Shown here: one piece after another, positions 22,673 to 33,566 of the stretch
How the letters are laid out: the number at the start of each line of letters is the position of its first letter
Numbering within the stretch: position 1 is the first letter of the stretch
Source: Flammula alnicola
Lineage: Eukaryota; Basidiomycota; Agaricomycetes; Agaricales; Strophariaceae
Assembly (NCBI GenBank): GCA_015499995.1
Contig: JADNRV010000079.1
Location: 62,001 to 126,000 of the forward strand
Length of the DNA stretch: 64,000 nt
Reading direction: 5' to 3'
Notes under the pieces: generated by a model
What the model was told of the DNA's origin: nothing
What the model saw: only the letters and a program-made list of their open reading frames with translations
The model's database searches: none
Translations under genes and position numbers: made by a program

Positions 22673-23890
22673 ATGACTCTCTCATATGCTACGGACGAGC
22701 CCTCTACCCTGCTCTGGTATGAGCAAGCTGTAAATGCCTCTGCTCACATTGGTGCTATGGCGTATGGTAAACGACTTTCTCCTGTCTTAGGAGGAACACG
22801 CTTAATATTAACAATTTCGTCAGGCCTTCACATCGCGGTCATCTACAAATGCTTCGACACCATTTTCCGTGATAAAGAACGACGCGGCTTCAAATGGATT
22901 CCGTTCATTGGGTCGCTCTTCGTTCTGGGCACCATTAATATTGCCAGTTCCATTCATTTTAATGAGCTAGCATGGATAGACGCTCGCAACTATCCCAACG
23001 GTGCGATCGCGTTCCTCCTGGAACAACAGGATAATCCAGCCAACGTTACCGCCGTCGCCACGTCCATCGTTACGCTGATTCTTGCAGACACTTTTCTCGT
23101 TTGTGATGCCTTACCGTGCATTTCAGAACAACATTTCTGACGGTAATGGGATTTACAGATCTATCGTGTTCACGCTCTTTGGAGGAAGTTCTACATTACA
23201 GGTTTTCTGGGACTGGTGCTCCTCGCATCCATAGGTAACCCGAAATTCAATTATACGTCAGGCTAAGTGCTAATATTTGTACATCCAGTCCTGTCGGTGT
23301 TCCACGGCATTCAGGTCGCACAAATCACAACCATTTTACAGGATCCTTCATCGCTGCGATTTTCAGTGCCATACGCATCTTTAGCTACATCACTCAACAT
23401 CCTCATCTCAATCGCTCTCCTGTCCCGTCTCCTTGACCTCCGCCGTCGAGTGTCATCCACCACCAGTACTGAAGTACGACACAGATACACGGGGATAGAA
23501 GCGCTCGTCGTTGAATCCGCCTTACCCTCTGGGTTGTTCTCCTTCCTGTTTCTCATCCTCTATGGCTTGCACAATACCGGGTCTATTCTGTTCTTCCCTC
23601 TTCTCGTTCAAATCATGGTGAGTGTCCTGTCATCCGATATCTCCGCACATCAACTCACATGAGTGGGCGACAAATAGGGAATCATCCCAGAGCTCATCTT
23701 ACTGCGTATGTTACAAGGCCATGCATGGTCGAGCAAGACAATTCGAACAGTTGGAGTGAACACGGCTATTTTCCGCGGTCAATTGGGCCGCTCAGTTGGT
23801 GCGCCTGTGGCCGACGATGTGTCGATGATCACTCTTGGTAATGACTTCAACAACTCGCCTGATACAAAAGTGCATCCAGAACTTGTGTAA
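22673..23890 (+). CDS. Seven-span membrane protein, Agaricomycete family, copy 1
   Basis: Five exons with short introns (first intron 22767-22823; others near 23101-23158, 23235-23288 and 23618-23677). About seven hydrophobic segments are visible. Family landmarks shared with the gene at 25.3 kb: N-terminal W-[FY]-E-Q-A, then H-F-N-E-L-A-W-I-D-x-R-N-Y-P-x-G, F-[LI]-L-E-Q-Q, L-I-Y-R-V-H-x-L, Y-T-G-I-[EA]-A-[LM] and G-I-x-P-x-L-I-x-L-R before a polar C-terminal tail. The family is multi-copy in mushrooms with no proven ligand. It is not an STE3-type pheromone receptor: the conserved STE3 N-terminal pattern is absent. A role as sensor or transporter is open. Confidence 0.75.
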
Positions 23891-23984
23891 GAACTTATGT
23901 AGTACAGTGAAACTATCCAGTGTATCCAGAATAGTAGTGAATCAAGATTCGGGAAAGGAAGATATTTTTTCAGTAAAAAATAAA

Positions 23985-24136
23985 ATAAAATTAGAGATTT
24001 CCAAGAGATTTCTTAAGATTTCATTGTGAAGCCCCTCTTCGATAAGATCCAGAAGGTGAATGGGTGACTTAGAGAAATCTAACCGCACTCCTTTCGTAGA
24101 GGTGCAGGAAAGATACGTGCGGCTCGTCAATGACTT
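23985..24136 (-). pseudogene. Fragment of S33 hydrolase last exon
   Basis: On the minus strand, about 150 bases match the last exon of S33 copy 1 (11087-11235), including the segments encoding the catalytic S-S-H-T-P-F region in decayed form. No upstream exon is present. It sits next to the right arm of the inverted repeat in the same relative order as gene and arm on the left. Confidence 0.75.
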
Positions 24137-24190
24137 CTTTCCTTAATTACTGGAACCATTCCCCCGTTTTCGGATTCAGAAGGCTAACAT

Positions 24191-25075
24191 GAAAATGTGG
24201 GCGATTCTCCCGGTTGTAATCGGACACACCGTTAGGAGATTTCCCATGTCCGCAGCCTTATTCGCATCCTATAGCTCATGCTGTCCTTCACTAATGGGTA
24301 TTTAGCGGATTCGCGTCAGCAGAATGAGTGAGTATTCACAAGTGTTCACACCTTTCAACGGAAGTGGAGGTAGCCTCTCTCCTGATTACCACCATTGACT
24401 GTTGATATCAAAGAACTTCAGTCACATTCTCAACCAATCTGGTCAAGTGATTGAGTAGCATACGGTATGAACATTTTCAGTGAGAAAAGCTATAGACATC
24501 CTCGGAGCGCTTGTTCTAAATTCTAAAAATAGATCGCAAGTGAAAATTCCCGATTGAACATTAATCATCTTGTTCTCGCCATTTATATTTTCCCAGCTTC
24601 TTTAATTTCGTCGTAGCAGTCTGGAGCATTCAATTCACAGGGTAATCTATTTTCGATATCTGCGAATTCGCTCGTATCTCCGAATGTGCCTGCCAATCTG
24701 CCCCTGTCCTGTAAATACCCTCGAAGAAGACACTATCCGTGAACAAATTATCCATCAACAACTTGCATTGTGGGGTCACTGTGGACATTCCGCTTCTACG
24801 TCAGGTGTTGAGAAATCATCGACATCAGTTCGGTTCTATTTATTTAGTTAATTATTTTGCAGAAGAATTGAGCGGTTGAGCCGCCATGGCATGATAGATG
24901 GGAAAAGGAAGCTGATGCCTGGACCAATTTTGTCTCCGAGTCCCTCTTGCCATATATACACCGCTTTAACACTATCCTGCGATTCCTTTCATTTTTATTG
25001 TGATCACCGAACACACAGTTGTGCAATACTGGCAGGAGCCATATGCATTAGTGGCAAATTTAGAATCTCAATCAG
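24191..25075 (-). repeat. Right arm of ~0.9-kb inverted repeat (partner 9614-10526)
   Basis: Reverse complement of 9614-10526 with scattered substitutions and small indels. It lies between the two 7-TM paralogues. Both arms point inward toward the UstYa/S33 block, with about 13.7 kb between them. Confidence 0.85.
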
Positions 25076-25345
25076 CTTCCTTCAATGCGTGGGCAGTGGG
25101 CACCGCTCTTAACGGGCATCATGTCTAAGGGCTACAGGTCTTTACCATCGCCCATCCCAACGAGTTACATGATGGCCTAACGCGTTGTGTATGTATCATT
25201 ATTAGAATGGTATACGATCAGGTTTCATCTGTCTGTACTTGATAGATCCATCGCAGATCCATCCACCGGGAATTTATGGAGTATACCACCGGGAATTTAT
25301 AAGTATCCTTGGGCTTCGCTTAGATCGATCAGCACTAGCAACGAC

Positions 25346-26596
25346 ATGCCTAATCCCTTCGCCACGCAAGAGCCTCCTGCTGCTCTTTGGTTTGAGCAGG
25401 CCAATAATGCCGCCGTGTACCTCGGTGCGATAGCATATGGTGAGCCCGAGTCTAGCAAGCTTTCTTGCCTAGCTGTTAGTGCGATATTCACACTAGGTTT
25501 CCGAATACAAGGCATGCATATTTTAGTGTTCTTCACATGCGCGTACTACCTGCTCCACGAGAAGAACAAAAACAACTGGCGATGGCTTATTTTCATTTTC
25601 GTCCTATTCTCGCTGGCGACTTGTAACCTGGCCTTCAATGTTCATTTTAACGAACTCGCTTGGATCGATGACCGAAATTACCCAGGGGGTCCTCTCATGT
25701 TCATTCTCGAACAGCAAACTCTTCCATTTAACATTGCTGGCAACGCCGTTACCATTGTCATTACTTTCATGGCCGATGCTCTATTGGTATATTCTAATAT
25801 TTCGTTGAATTTTACTTTGAACTAACTGGATGCCAGATTTACCGTGTGCACATTTTGTACAACAAATGGTGGGCGATTCTCGTCCCTATCCTCATGTGGT
25901 TGGCATCCATAGGTACGCGACTTCAATTTGCATACAAAATCAAGCCTCATTGAATCGTTTTATCCCGCAGCCACTGGAATCTTGTTCACTGTCCAAGCAG
26001 CGCTTCCAAACTCGAGTCTCTGGGCTAACTCGACCTTGAACTTTTCGGTCCCTTTCTTTTCGCTCGCTATGGCCCTCAGTATATTGCTCACAGGCATGCT
26101 CGTATTGCGCCTGCTGTACATGAGGCGGGAGATCACCAAGGTTCTCGGACCACACCACGGAAAAGCGTACACTGGTATCGCAGCTATGATGCTCGAAACT
26201 GCCGCTCCCTACGGAATATTTTCATTCATTTTCATCGTTCTCTACGCTAAGAAGAACACCGCTGCCAATTTATTCATCCCCCTACTCTCGCAGGTTGAGG
26301 TCGGTCATTCCGTCTTTCACGATACTGCAGAAATGATTTACCTTTACTTTCATGTACTGTAGGGAATAACGCCGATGCTTATTATTCTGCGTGTTTCACG
26401 CGGACGAGCATGGTCGGGTGACACTGTTACTGAGGCCATCAAATTCAGCAACAACAATGGGTCGTCTGGGTCTTCCACCGCTGGGGACAGTGGCAGAAGG
26501 AAGGGCACTCACGAAGTGTCGTTGATGACGTTCAAAGCCATGCCGGGAACTGTACCAGATATGGAGTCCGTTGGCTCGGCGGTGAGCGCCATTTAA
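25346..26596 (+). CDS. Seven-span membrane protein, Agaricomycete family, copy 2
   Basis: Five exons beginning M-P-N-P-F-A-T-Q-E, with introns at positions equivalent to copy 1 (after A-Y-G, before I-Y-R-V-H, after L-A-S-I, before G-I-T-P-M). Shared landmarks: F-N-E-L-A-W-I-D-D-R-N-Y-P-G-G, I-L-E-Q-Q-T-L-P, Y-T-G-I-A-A-M-M-L-E-T. The C-terminal tail is Ser/Gly/Asn-rich and cytosolic by the positive-inside rule. Tandem paralogue of the gene at 22.7 kb, separated from it by the right inverted-repeat arm. Function unknown. Confidence 0.75.
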
Positions 26597-28269
26597 TTTG
26601 AGAGCTTGTTGGTCAATATGTGTTCGGGTTGAGTTAATGTTAATTTATTGGCTGTCAGTTTGACAACTGAGCTGCTTTGTATTCAATTTGGAATTACATA
26701 AAAAGTACTTGCAAATACATGGCTGCCATGGCAGTGAGAGTCAAGAACTATGGCGAAGCAACGGGGAAGTTGTAATACAACGCCGATAAGAATTTTTTTG
26801 TGAAAAGGGCGACGATATGGTCGAGATCAAGTCAAGATATGCATACAAAGGATAGCGGTGAAGTTGAAGGTAAGTACTGGATGCGGGCGTACGCGCGTAG
26901 GTCTTGTTTTGGGTTTGGGCACAGCGGGAGCATGTTTCGGTCTGGCATCCCATCAACTATTTACTGCTATCTACCAATCTACTGATGATTTCCTAGGCTG
27001 CTTTCACCCGTCTACAGGTTTTGCATCCAAAGATCTTGCGCGTCTCGGCGTTTGCCGAAAGAGTGTCTAACCCTCAAGCAATGCAAGTGCGCCTGTTGTC
27101 TCCTTTCCCTCACTTCAGTCTGATCACCCCACGCTCGGCTCGCCATTACCCTTGCCCTCAGCCCGTCTCACTTCGTCCTCAGCGCTCCTCACTCGCGCCC
27201 GTTCGCCCACCCCACATGTGCTAGGCTGCTTGCGGTACTGGGGCGGTAGTACATACTACAGAAAACCCCTGATGCCCTCCGGAAAGCGAGTCTGTTTCCC
27301 GAACCTCTGGGTGCTGTAGCTAATCGGGATACCTGAGACGGCCTTGATAATCAAGGAAGAGAAGTCGACAGGCGCTTGACCGGATGAGGGCAGGCGCTCT
27401 GCGCGCAGAGTTTCGAGCTTGGCTTTGGAACGGCGGATAATATAGGAAGGTTCGGACTCTTTTGGAGGGATGGCGTTCGGACTGTCTGTGCAAATGTGGT
27501 GATCAAAGATGCTGCGCAGATGTTTGGATGGCCACGTACCGAGAGCCTCCTTGACAGACGATTCCCCGCGGCGAGTGGACAGGGCCAAGTTGGTGCATGA
27601 GAGGTGCTTCCGCGTTGATGAAGTCGGCGAAGACACGATGAAAAGAACACGATGAATGGCTCTAGATGTAGTTATAGACTGATAGGCGAACACAATTGAC
27701 GGTTGACTGACCGCGCTGCACTATGTAGACGTAGAATGTATAGGCAACGCTGCCATCCACCTCTGTTGACGCGTGGACTCTGGAGTGCTCGGGTCAGCAC
27801 TCGGTCTTCGGCGTATGTTGGCTTGACTGAATGTTTGAAAAACAGGTCAACGAACGACGACGTGCTGCTGCCTGCATCATGTGTAGACTCTCCCGAAATC
27901 TTAGGCTTTAAAGCTTTAAGCTTTAAGTTTAACCAGCCGAATCCCGTTTCTCATTCCCAACTTGCGCCAAATGCAAACCAAGGACATCCAGCTGGCCTCA
28001 TCTTTTTCTAAATAACTTCACCGGGGCTACTGCATCTACCACTTCGCTCGACACGGATAGCTCTTGGACATGCATAGGCGGGCGGGGTCCCGCTGAAGTG
28101 TCGGCCGCGCTGCCAAACACACAACCTCGTCTGGTCCTGAGACCTTGTCTCCTGTTGTGCGCCGCTCTCGACTGGATTGTGACGACGTTAACGGCGATCA
28201 CAACCTCCACCACTTTCTCAACCTCCACCTGCCGTCTCCCTGCGCCCCGCATTCTGACGCAGCTGCCTC
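26597..28269. other. Gene-poor stretch
   Basis: No gene I can support. A minus-strand open stretch at 27256-27693 (145 codons) has a biased composition and no recognisable motif. Short overlapping frames on both strands look like chance. Confidence 0.4.
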
Positions 28270-28510
28270 TCCACCTGTGGTGGTAGTGTCCGCGCCCTCG
28301 ACACCCATCTCGCCCCCGCCGGCACCCTCCCCCGACCTAGCTCTCGCCCATGCCCCACCGGTGCCACCCATCTCGCTCTCGTTCTCGCCACCCATTTTGC
28401 CCTTCCCCGCACCCTCGCCCTTGTCACCCATCCCACGCTTGCGCTCGTTCTCACCTGTGCCCTCGCCACCCATCCGGCCCTGGCCCTCCTCTCACCACCC
28501 GTCCCTTCCG
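28270..28510. repeat. Imperfect CCC/TCGCC-rich tandem low-complexity tract
   Basis: Degenerate repeats of the type acccat-ctcgc-c(n)-tcgccc alternate over about 240 bases. They produce long spurious Pro-rich frames on + and Gly/Arg-rich frames on -. It directly precedes the truncated hydrolase copy. Confidence 0.65.
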
Positions 28511-28649
28511 CGCTCTGGAGCGTTGACGGTGACCAGACCAGGGTTTTCCCTGGCTCACCGCCGTCGTTGGGTACATCGTTGGGGACGCTCAAGCGTTTAT
28601 TGATGGTGGCCTGCGGGTATGGTCACGATCTGTTCATGAAGGAATTACG

Positions 28650-29131
28650 AAGCGCTAAAGACGACGAGGAAGCGATGAAGAAGCTGAAGACAGTCGTGTT
28701 CATTATGGGTCTCAACTCGAGCAGCTTCTCGTGGGGTCCGCAGGTGAGGTGGTTTGGACATGGCGGAGAGGGCGGGGATTGTACAGCCCTGGTGTTCGAT
28801 AATCGCGGTGTGGGCAACTCGGGATACCCAATTCCTCCTTGGATACGTATCACAAATGGCTGTCGGTCTGACTCACAGCGTGTCGGCCGCCCGGCTGGCC
28901 TACATCACTGCCTACATCCCCAAAATCGCTATCGTCACAGGCGACGACGATCACCTCGTCCGGCCCTCTGGCTTGGATAGGATTAAACAAGGAATGGACT
29001 TGGAGCTCAGTGAGAGCGATAAGCACAGAGTCGAGCTACTTAGGTGGGATGGCACTGGGCATGGGATATACGCGCAGAGGGAAGTGGAATTTAACCAGCT
29101 TGTGGAGCGATGTGTGAGGGAGGGTGAATAA
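28650..29131 (+). pseudogene. Truncated alpha/beta hydrolase copy with internal deletion
   Basis: About 95% identical by eye to the gene at 6.17-7.62 kb. It starts inside exon 1 (at the K-D-D-E-E-A-M-K-K-L region), runs to G-N-S-G-Y-P, then jumps to exon 5 (L-L-L-G-x-V-S-Q-M). Bases equal to 6523-7286 of the parent are missing, which removes the nucleophile elbow and shifts the frame. The end has a new stop after V-R-E-G-E. Non-functional as a hydrolase. Confidence 0.88.
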
Positions 29132-29460
29132 CTAGAGAAGAGCCACCCCCGTAGGCAGAACCCTTGCTTGCGGAGTTCTCAGTTTCGCTGAAGTTAAGAT
29201 AATTATCGACGTCCGAGTTATTGCCACGGATTTTTAGCTCTATGAGATACAATATTGAAGGTCTTTACTTAAGTACGTCTGTTGAAGGCTTCAACTTGAA
29301 GACTTTTATTTACACCAGGAGTTACTAATTACTTACCTCCGAGTCTTCCCTGTCGCTGTCAGCTTTATGCAAAGTGCCAGGTTGCAGATTTTGCTGCAGA
29401 GGCGAATCCGTAGAGGATTTCAACATCATCTAATCAAGATCTTTCTCCGAAAACAGAGCC
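29132..29460. other. Spacer
   Basis: No supported gene. Confidence 0.5.
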
Positions 29461-31631
29461 CTAAGCTACAGCCGCTATAACAAGCCCGACAACTTTGAAA
29501 ATATCTGGTATGCCCGGCGGGGCTCCATGTCCATGGTAAATATCCAGACCTGCAGCGCGCCTCCCAACGTCTCCAGGGAATTTTAGAGAAAATATGTCGA
29601 TGCCAGAAGAAGGGGTGAACGGGTCCGAAGCGCCGCCACGAGTAGTACAACGCATTTCATTCGTCACTCCGATTGCGTTTCCGGCTCCATCACGCACTCC
29701 GATGAGAACACGTCCGCGAAGGCCATGAAACATACTAACGGAATCAGTGTCGGCGTCTACCAGTAACTTTCCATCGCGATATAGAGTGGCCTTAGTCGTC
29801 ATCCATCTGCCAGAGGCTACCAACTGTTGTTTAAAGGCTTGGATGGGCCTAGATGCGTTCCTCTCTCTTTCACAAGCTTTTATCCTGTCCACCATGCCAG
29901 ATTGCAACTCTTCGAATTCGTTTTCCCAGTCCCACTTTGCGCCATCAAGGGCAGTGTTTCTTGCAGCTGTGGTGAAATCCTCTTCATATCCATGCTTTGT
30001 GTTGGATGAGATGGCAATAAACTCTGGGTCTTCTCTCGCAATCGCTTCCTCCAGGACCTTATCAAAAGCAGCGAGTAGTGAAAGGCGAAGGTTCCTTAGC
30101 TGACCTCCAAACAATTTCGAAACTTCGTTGTGAAAAGAGTGAATCAACGTAGCGCGTTTCTCCACATAAACAGATTGAGCGTAGCGGCGAGCATTTTCAT
30201 CATAGCGTGCTAATTGTGGATGAAGTTAATATAAAAAATCCATGAGATATTTAGAGTGGATCGTCACCAAGAATATCAGATTTCCAATCCTGCATAAGCA
30301 AGCCAAGACCATCGATGGCTTTTCCTTCATTCGAAATGGCAAGTTGAGAGGCAATCTTTGGTCGGTATTTCTCGATGAGTGACCAGAGATCTTGTCGCAC
30401 ATAGCTCGCGCAAGAAGTTCGTGCTGGCCAGGAAGGTTCAACTTCTCGTTGAGGCGAATCGTCTCCTGTTGATCTGCCGTTCAGCCTAGCTGAAATTGGC
30501 TGTAGAGATTCATCACGCACCCAAATGATCCTCATGTATGATTCAAGACCATCGACAGGTACGGTGTTTGGATGAGCTTGCTTGAGTATGTAGTCCATGC
30601 TTTCTCCACGAATCGCTTTCGAAGTAAACCCACCGCAGATTTATATTGATCAGAAGCTGAACGCATGTGTGGCAGGGATTCAAATCCGAAATCGAAATAT
30701 TCTGGCAGGGTTTGGTTCATCAGCGCTTCTGGTTTTTCAATGCTCTCCCATATCCTATTGAGTTCTAGCGTGAGGGTATGGGCAAGGCTCGCAAGCGAAG
30801 TACTACTGCCAGTGCTGTGATCTTGAATTACGAAAACAATTTTCGGCGGTTGATATACACTGATAGAGCGATTGGTTAAACCTAGTATCGAGACCGATGA
30901 ACAATGGATTTCACTTGCCGTTTATCCAAATTCCCATACACAGAGAGATGCTCCTCAAAAAGAATTTTCAGCAAACCGATATTCGCGCCGTTGTATAAAC
31001 CGACTTGGTTCTCCCAGATGTTGACGATGAGGATTTTTGAACATGCCAATGCAAACAAAGCACATTTGCGCTCGAAATTCTGTGGTACAAATGTCGATAC
31101 ACCCAACCATGGGTCATAAGTGGGTGACTAACCTGATCATCTCCACGACTTCCCCCATCCGACCCCTCGACATCCATGACGATGACATTATGAGTCTTGT
31201 CGCGCGACAACCATATACCTGGATCATATATTAGTAGTGTCCTCGTAAATATGATGGTACAGTCGAGGCAACTTACCATTCGTCGTTCGACCGCGTCCTT
31301 TAGCAGGGTCCATGACGGCAAAGTCTGTATCAAACATGTTGTTGAGAAAGGTACCTGGTCGTAATAAATAAACCCCATAATATCGTGCAACCAGGATCGA
31401 TCTACTCACTCTTTCCAGAGGACTGGGAACCGATAATGGCCACCGTCTCGTAGTCAAAACCGTTGGTCATGCCCCACTTCATCGTTTTATCCCCAAGACC
31501 GTCCCTACAAAATTAACGTCATCACAAGGGAGCATGTCGCTATTAAAATTCACGGACAGGAACTCTTGCTCGTCATTGATAATCTGAATTTTGTTGGTGA
31601 CGGAGGCACTCTTATAGAAAGATAACAACAT
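29461..31631 (-). CDS. Divergent Sey1/RHD3 (atlastin-like) GTPase, probably damaged
   Basis: Sey1-type GTPases tether and fuse ER membranes. Seen here in order: [11 protein letters not shown]-loop [24 protein letters not shown] switch region, DVEGSD (G3), then F-V-I-Q-D-H-S where the family has R-D-H (G4-like), then helical segments ([15 protein letters not shown]). Introns of 50-60 nt fit. Two points require a frame change without a splice site: near 30605 (R-F-V-E-K to D-Y-I-L-K-Q) and near 30385 (A-M-C-D-K to S-L-I-E-K-Y). The C-terminus (29461-29800) is not the usual double membrane hairpin but a beta-rich segment ([11 protein letters not shown]) ending in a short hydrophobic stretch. Either a pseudogene or an error-containing divergent paralogue; the start is uncertain. 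Confidence 0.65.
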
Positions 31632-32171
31632 CAGCTACGCATGTGAAGAGAATGACAAAAATAAAATAAAATGCTCACAGCAATGAAGCATTGCGCAAAA
31701 AACAAAAAGCACGCAAGGAAGTCGAACAGCCTTCTGCAAAAATAAGGAATTAAAGGTGAGTAGAGGAGAATTTAAAATCGGAAACGTACCATGGTATGCA
31801 GAGTGGGTCGTACCCTGACCTTCGGTCAAAAGTGAAGATCGATACTTAAAGGGCCATCGCAGGCGACACATTTGCATTGGCCTCGAGGTTCCCGCATGTT
31901 TTCATTTCAGTGACCAATAGCCCATGGGCAGCATGCATGAAAGGCGTGTTCATTCTAGAAGAGTCCACGGCGCTCCGCAGCTGGCAGCATCCTAATCGAG
32001 TTGGTGCTTCTTCGATGCAGGCAATTCAGTAAAAACGGACCTGTGAAGTTTTCATTTCGGGTGCCAGCAGACTATGTCTTTCGATTTGAATTGGGGAGTT
32101 TGTCATTGGCAGGTGTAATGGTTCGTCGTATGCTGATCGTCTGCATCAATCGTGCCTAGTCACGGTACATT
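31632..32171. other. Spacer upstream of the Sey1-like gene
   Basis: A hydrophobic minus-strand stretch (31685-31735) could be an additional 5' exon encoding a membrane segment, but I could not join it to a start codon. Otherwise nothing seen. Confidence 0.35.
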
Positions 32172-33359
32172 TATATCGTCCAAGCTGAGTCGTCCATTGG
32201 GGTCCGCTTCACATGTTCGCCCAGTTCTCCGTCAATTGTGATGATTATAGATTCATTCGGATATCCGAAGTCGCCGTATCAAGGAATTGCCAGGTCATTG
32301 AAACTAATTTTCTTTCCAAATAGTGCTCCTCCAGAGCTATCAGATACGATTCAACAATTCGCCAGTCGATTAACATGAGGTTGAGAGGTACCTAGTCCTA
32401 GCCGTCTGGAATCGTTGAGCTCTGAGTCGAGCACTTCGAGCGAGCGAGAAACGCCACGCATGATTTGAAAAGCGCTTCCATGTCACCGGAATATGTTGGT
32501 GTAGACACTCAGAGCGTTGTCAGATTAAAGAGGGTGTCGATGTGGAGGGTGAGAGGATGCATGGAGGCAAGAGGGCCCTAGGGTAGCAGGGCAACGAGGT
32601 CTTCGTACGATGAATAAGTCATTTTTAGCTTATCGATTTTGGCCGGGTTGAAGAATGCCCTTTCGGAGGTTTGGGGTGCAAAGGTAACATTTATGAAGAC
32701 CAATTCGCGTAAGTTACTAGGCTGGACTTGACGTTCCGCAGTCATAAATGAGACCGGCAGGTTGTAGACATTGACAAAGTGTAATGATTTGAGGCATGGG
32801 TTCGAGAATATTTGAGAGCTGAGTGACTCTGCTACGATCACTGAATCTTGTCCAGTTCATGGACCCGAACTGTACTATTGCCAACATAAATTTCTCGATG
32901 TTAATGCGAATCACGATCTCGAGGAGGCGGAGGACATGGTTCTGCCGCAGGCCAATCTTTTCCAGCGCATTAAGAACTGCGTTCCTTGAGACTTGACCTC
33001 TCGTACAGGTTCAGTGGCGCAGCTCCTGTTACGTCTGATACCTTCTCAGTGAGAGGCCTACTAGAATGTGGGTCGACGAAGACCGCTATTGACCGAATTA
33101 TGGACAACAGGTTCTCGCTGTCAGGATGTTCCAGGACGCTGATGAGCCAGGCTGCGCGTGTCTGGGCGAGGTCGCCGACTTCAAATTCGATCTGGGAGAA
33201 GAGATGCCTCTGAGACTGTGAATGGAATGCTCTTGAAACGAGAGAGCAGGGCTGGAGAGAGCTCGATAATTTCCCATCCGAGGTCCACTCTGAAGCAGTC
33301 TCGTCGATAATGAGACTGATGACTTCTTGGGGCAAGACAGGGACTGCTACAGGCTGCAT
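32172..33359 (-). pseudogene. F-box/LRR pseudogene, 3'-truncated sister of 7.8-9.3 kb
   Basis: Strong nucleotide match to 8050-9290. The F-box (VLPQEVISLIIDETASEW) and early LRR are readable, then indels near 32985 and 32860-32830 break the frame. Unlike the sister it keeps V-F-I-N-V-T-F-A-P-Q in frame near 32690. The C-terminal exon is missing: homology stops at about 32172. Confidence 0.82.
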
Positions 33360-33566
33360 GCTTGTAGAAAAGAGGGAGGTTGGAAAGTAAGGACAGGTTC
33401 AAGTATCCATCGAAGATTCGAACTTCGTAACCAATTATCTGAGGCCGAGAAGAGCTGTCGTTATGCAACACCACGTGCGCTCGAGGATCTCGAGCCTATT
33501 AACCGGAGTCAAGAACGGAAGGGTGAATTTCTACGACTACTACTAGTTAATTGGTACTTAAGAATG

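Noticed and set aside
22673..23890. STE3-type pheromone receptor for the 7-TM genes
   Set aside because: The conserved N-terminal and loop patterns of STE3 receptors are missing.
27256..27693. 145-codon minus-strand frame
   Set aside because: No family features, a second frame is open over the same bases, and no intron or start context supports it.
28145..28603. Long Pro-rich (+) and Gly/Arg-rich (-) frames
   Set aside because: Explained by the low-complexity CCC/TCGCC tract, which opens all frames.
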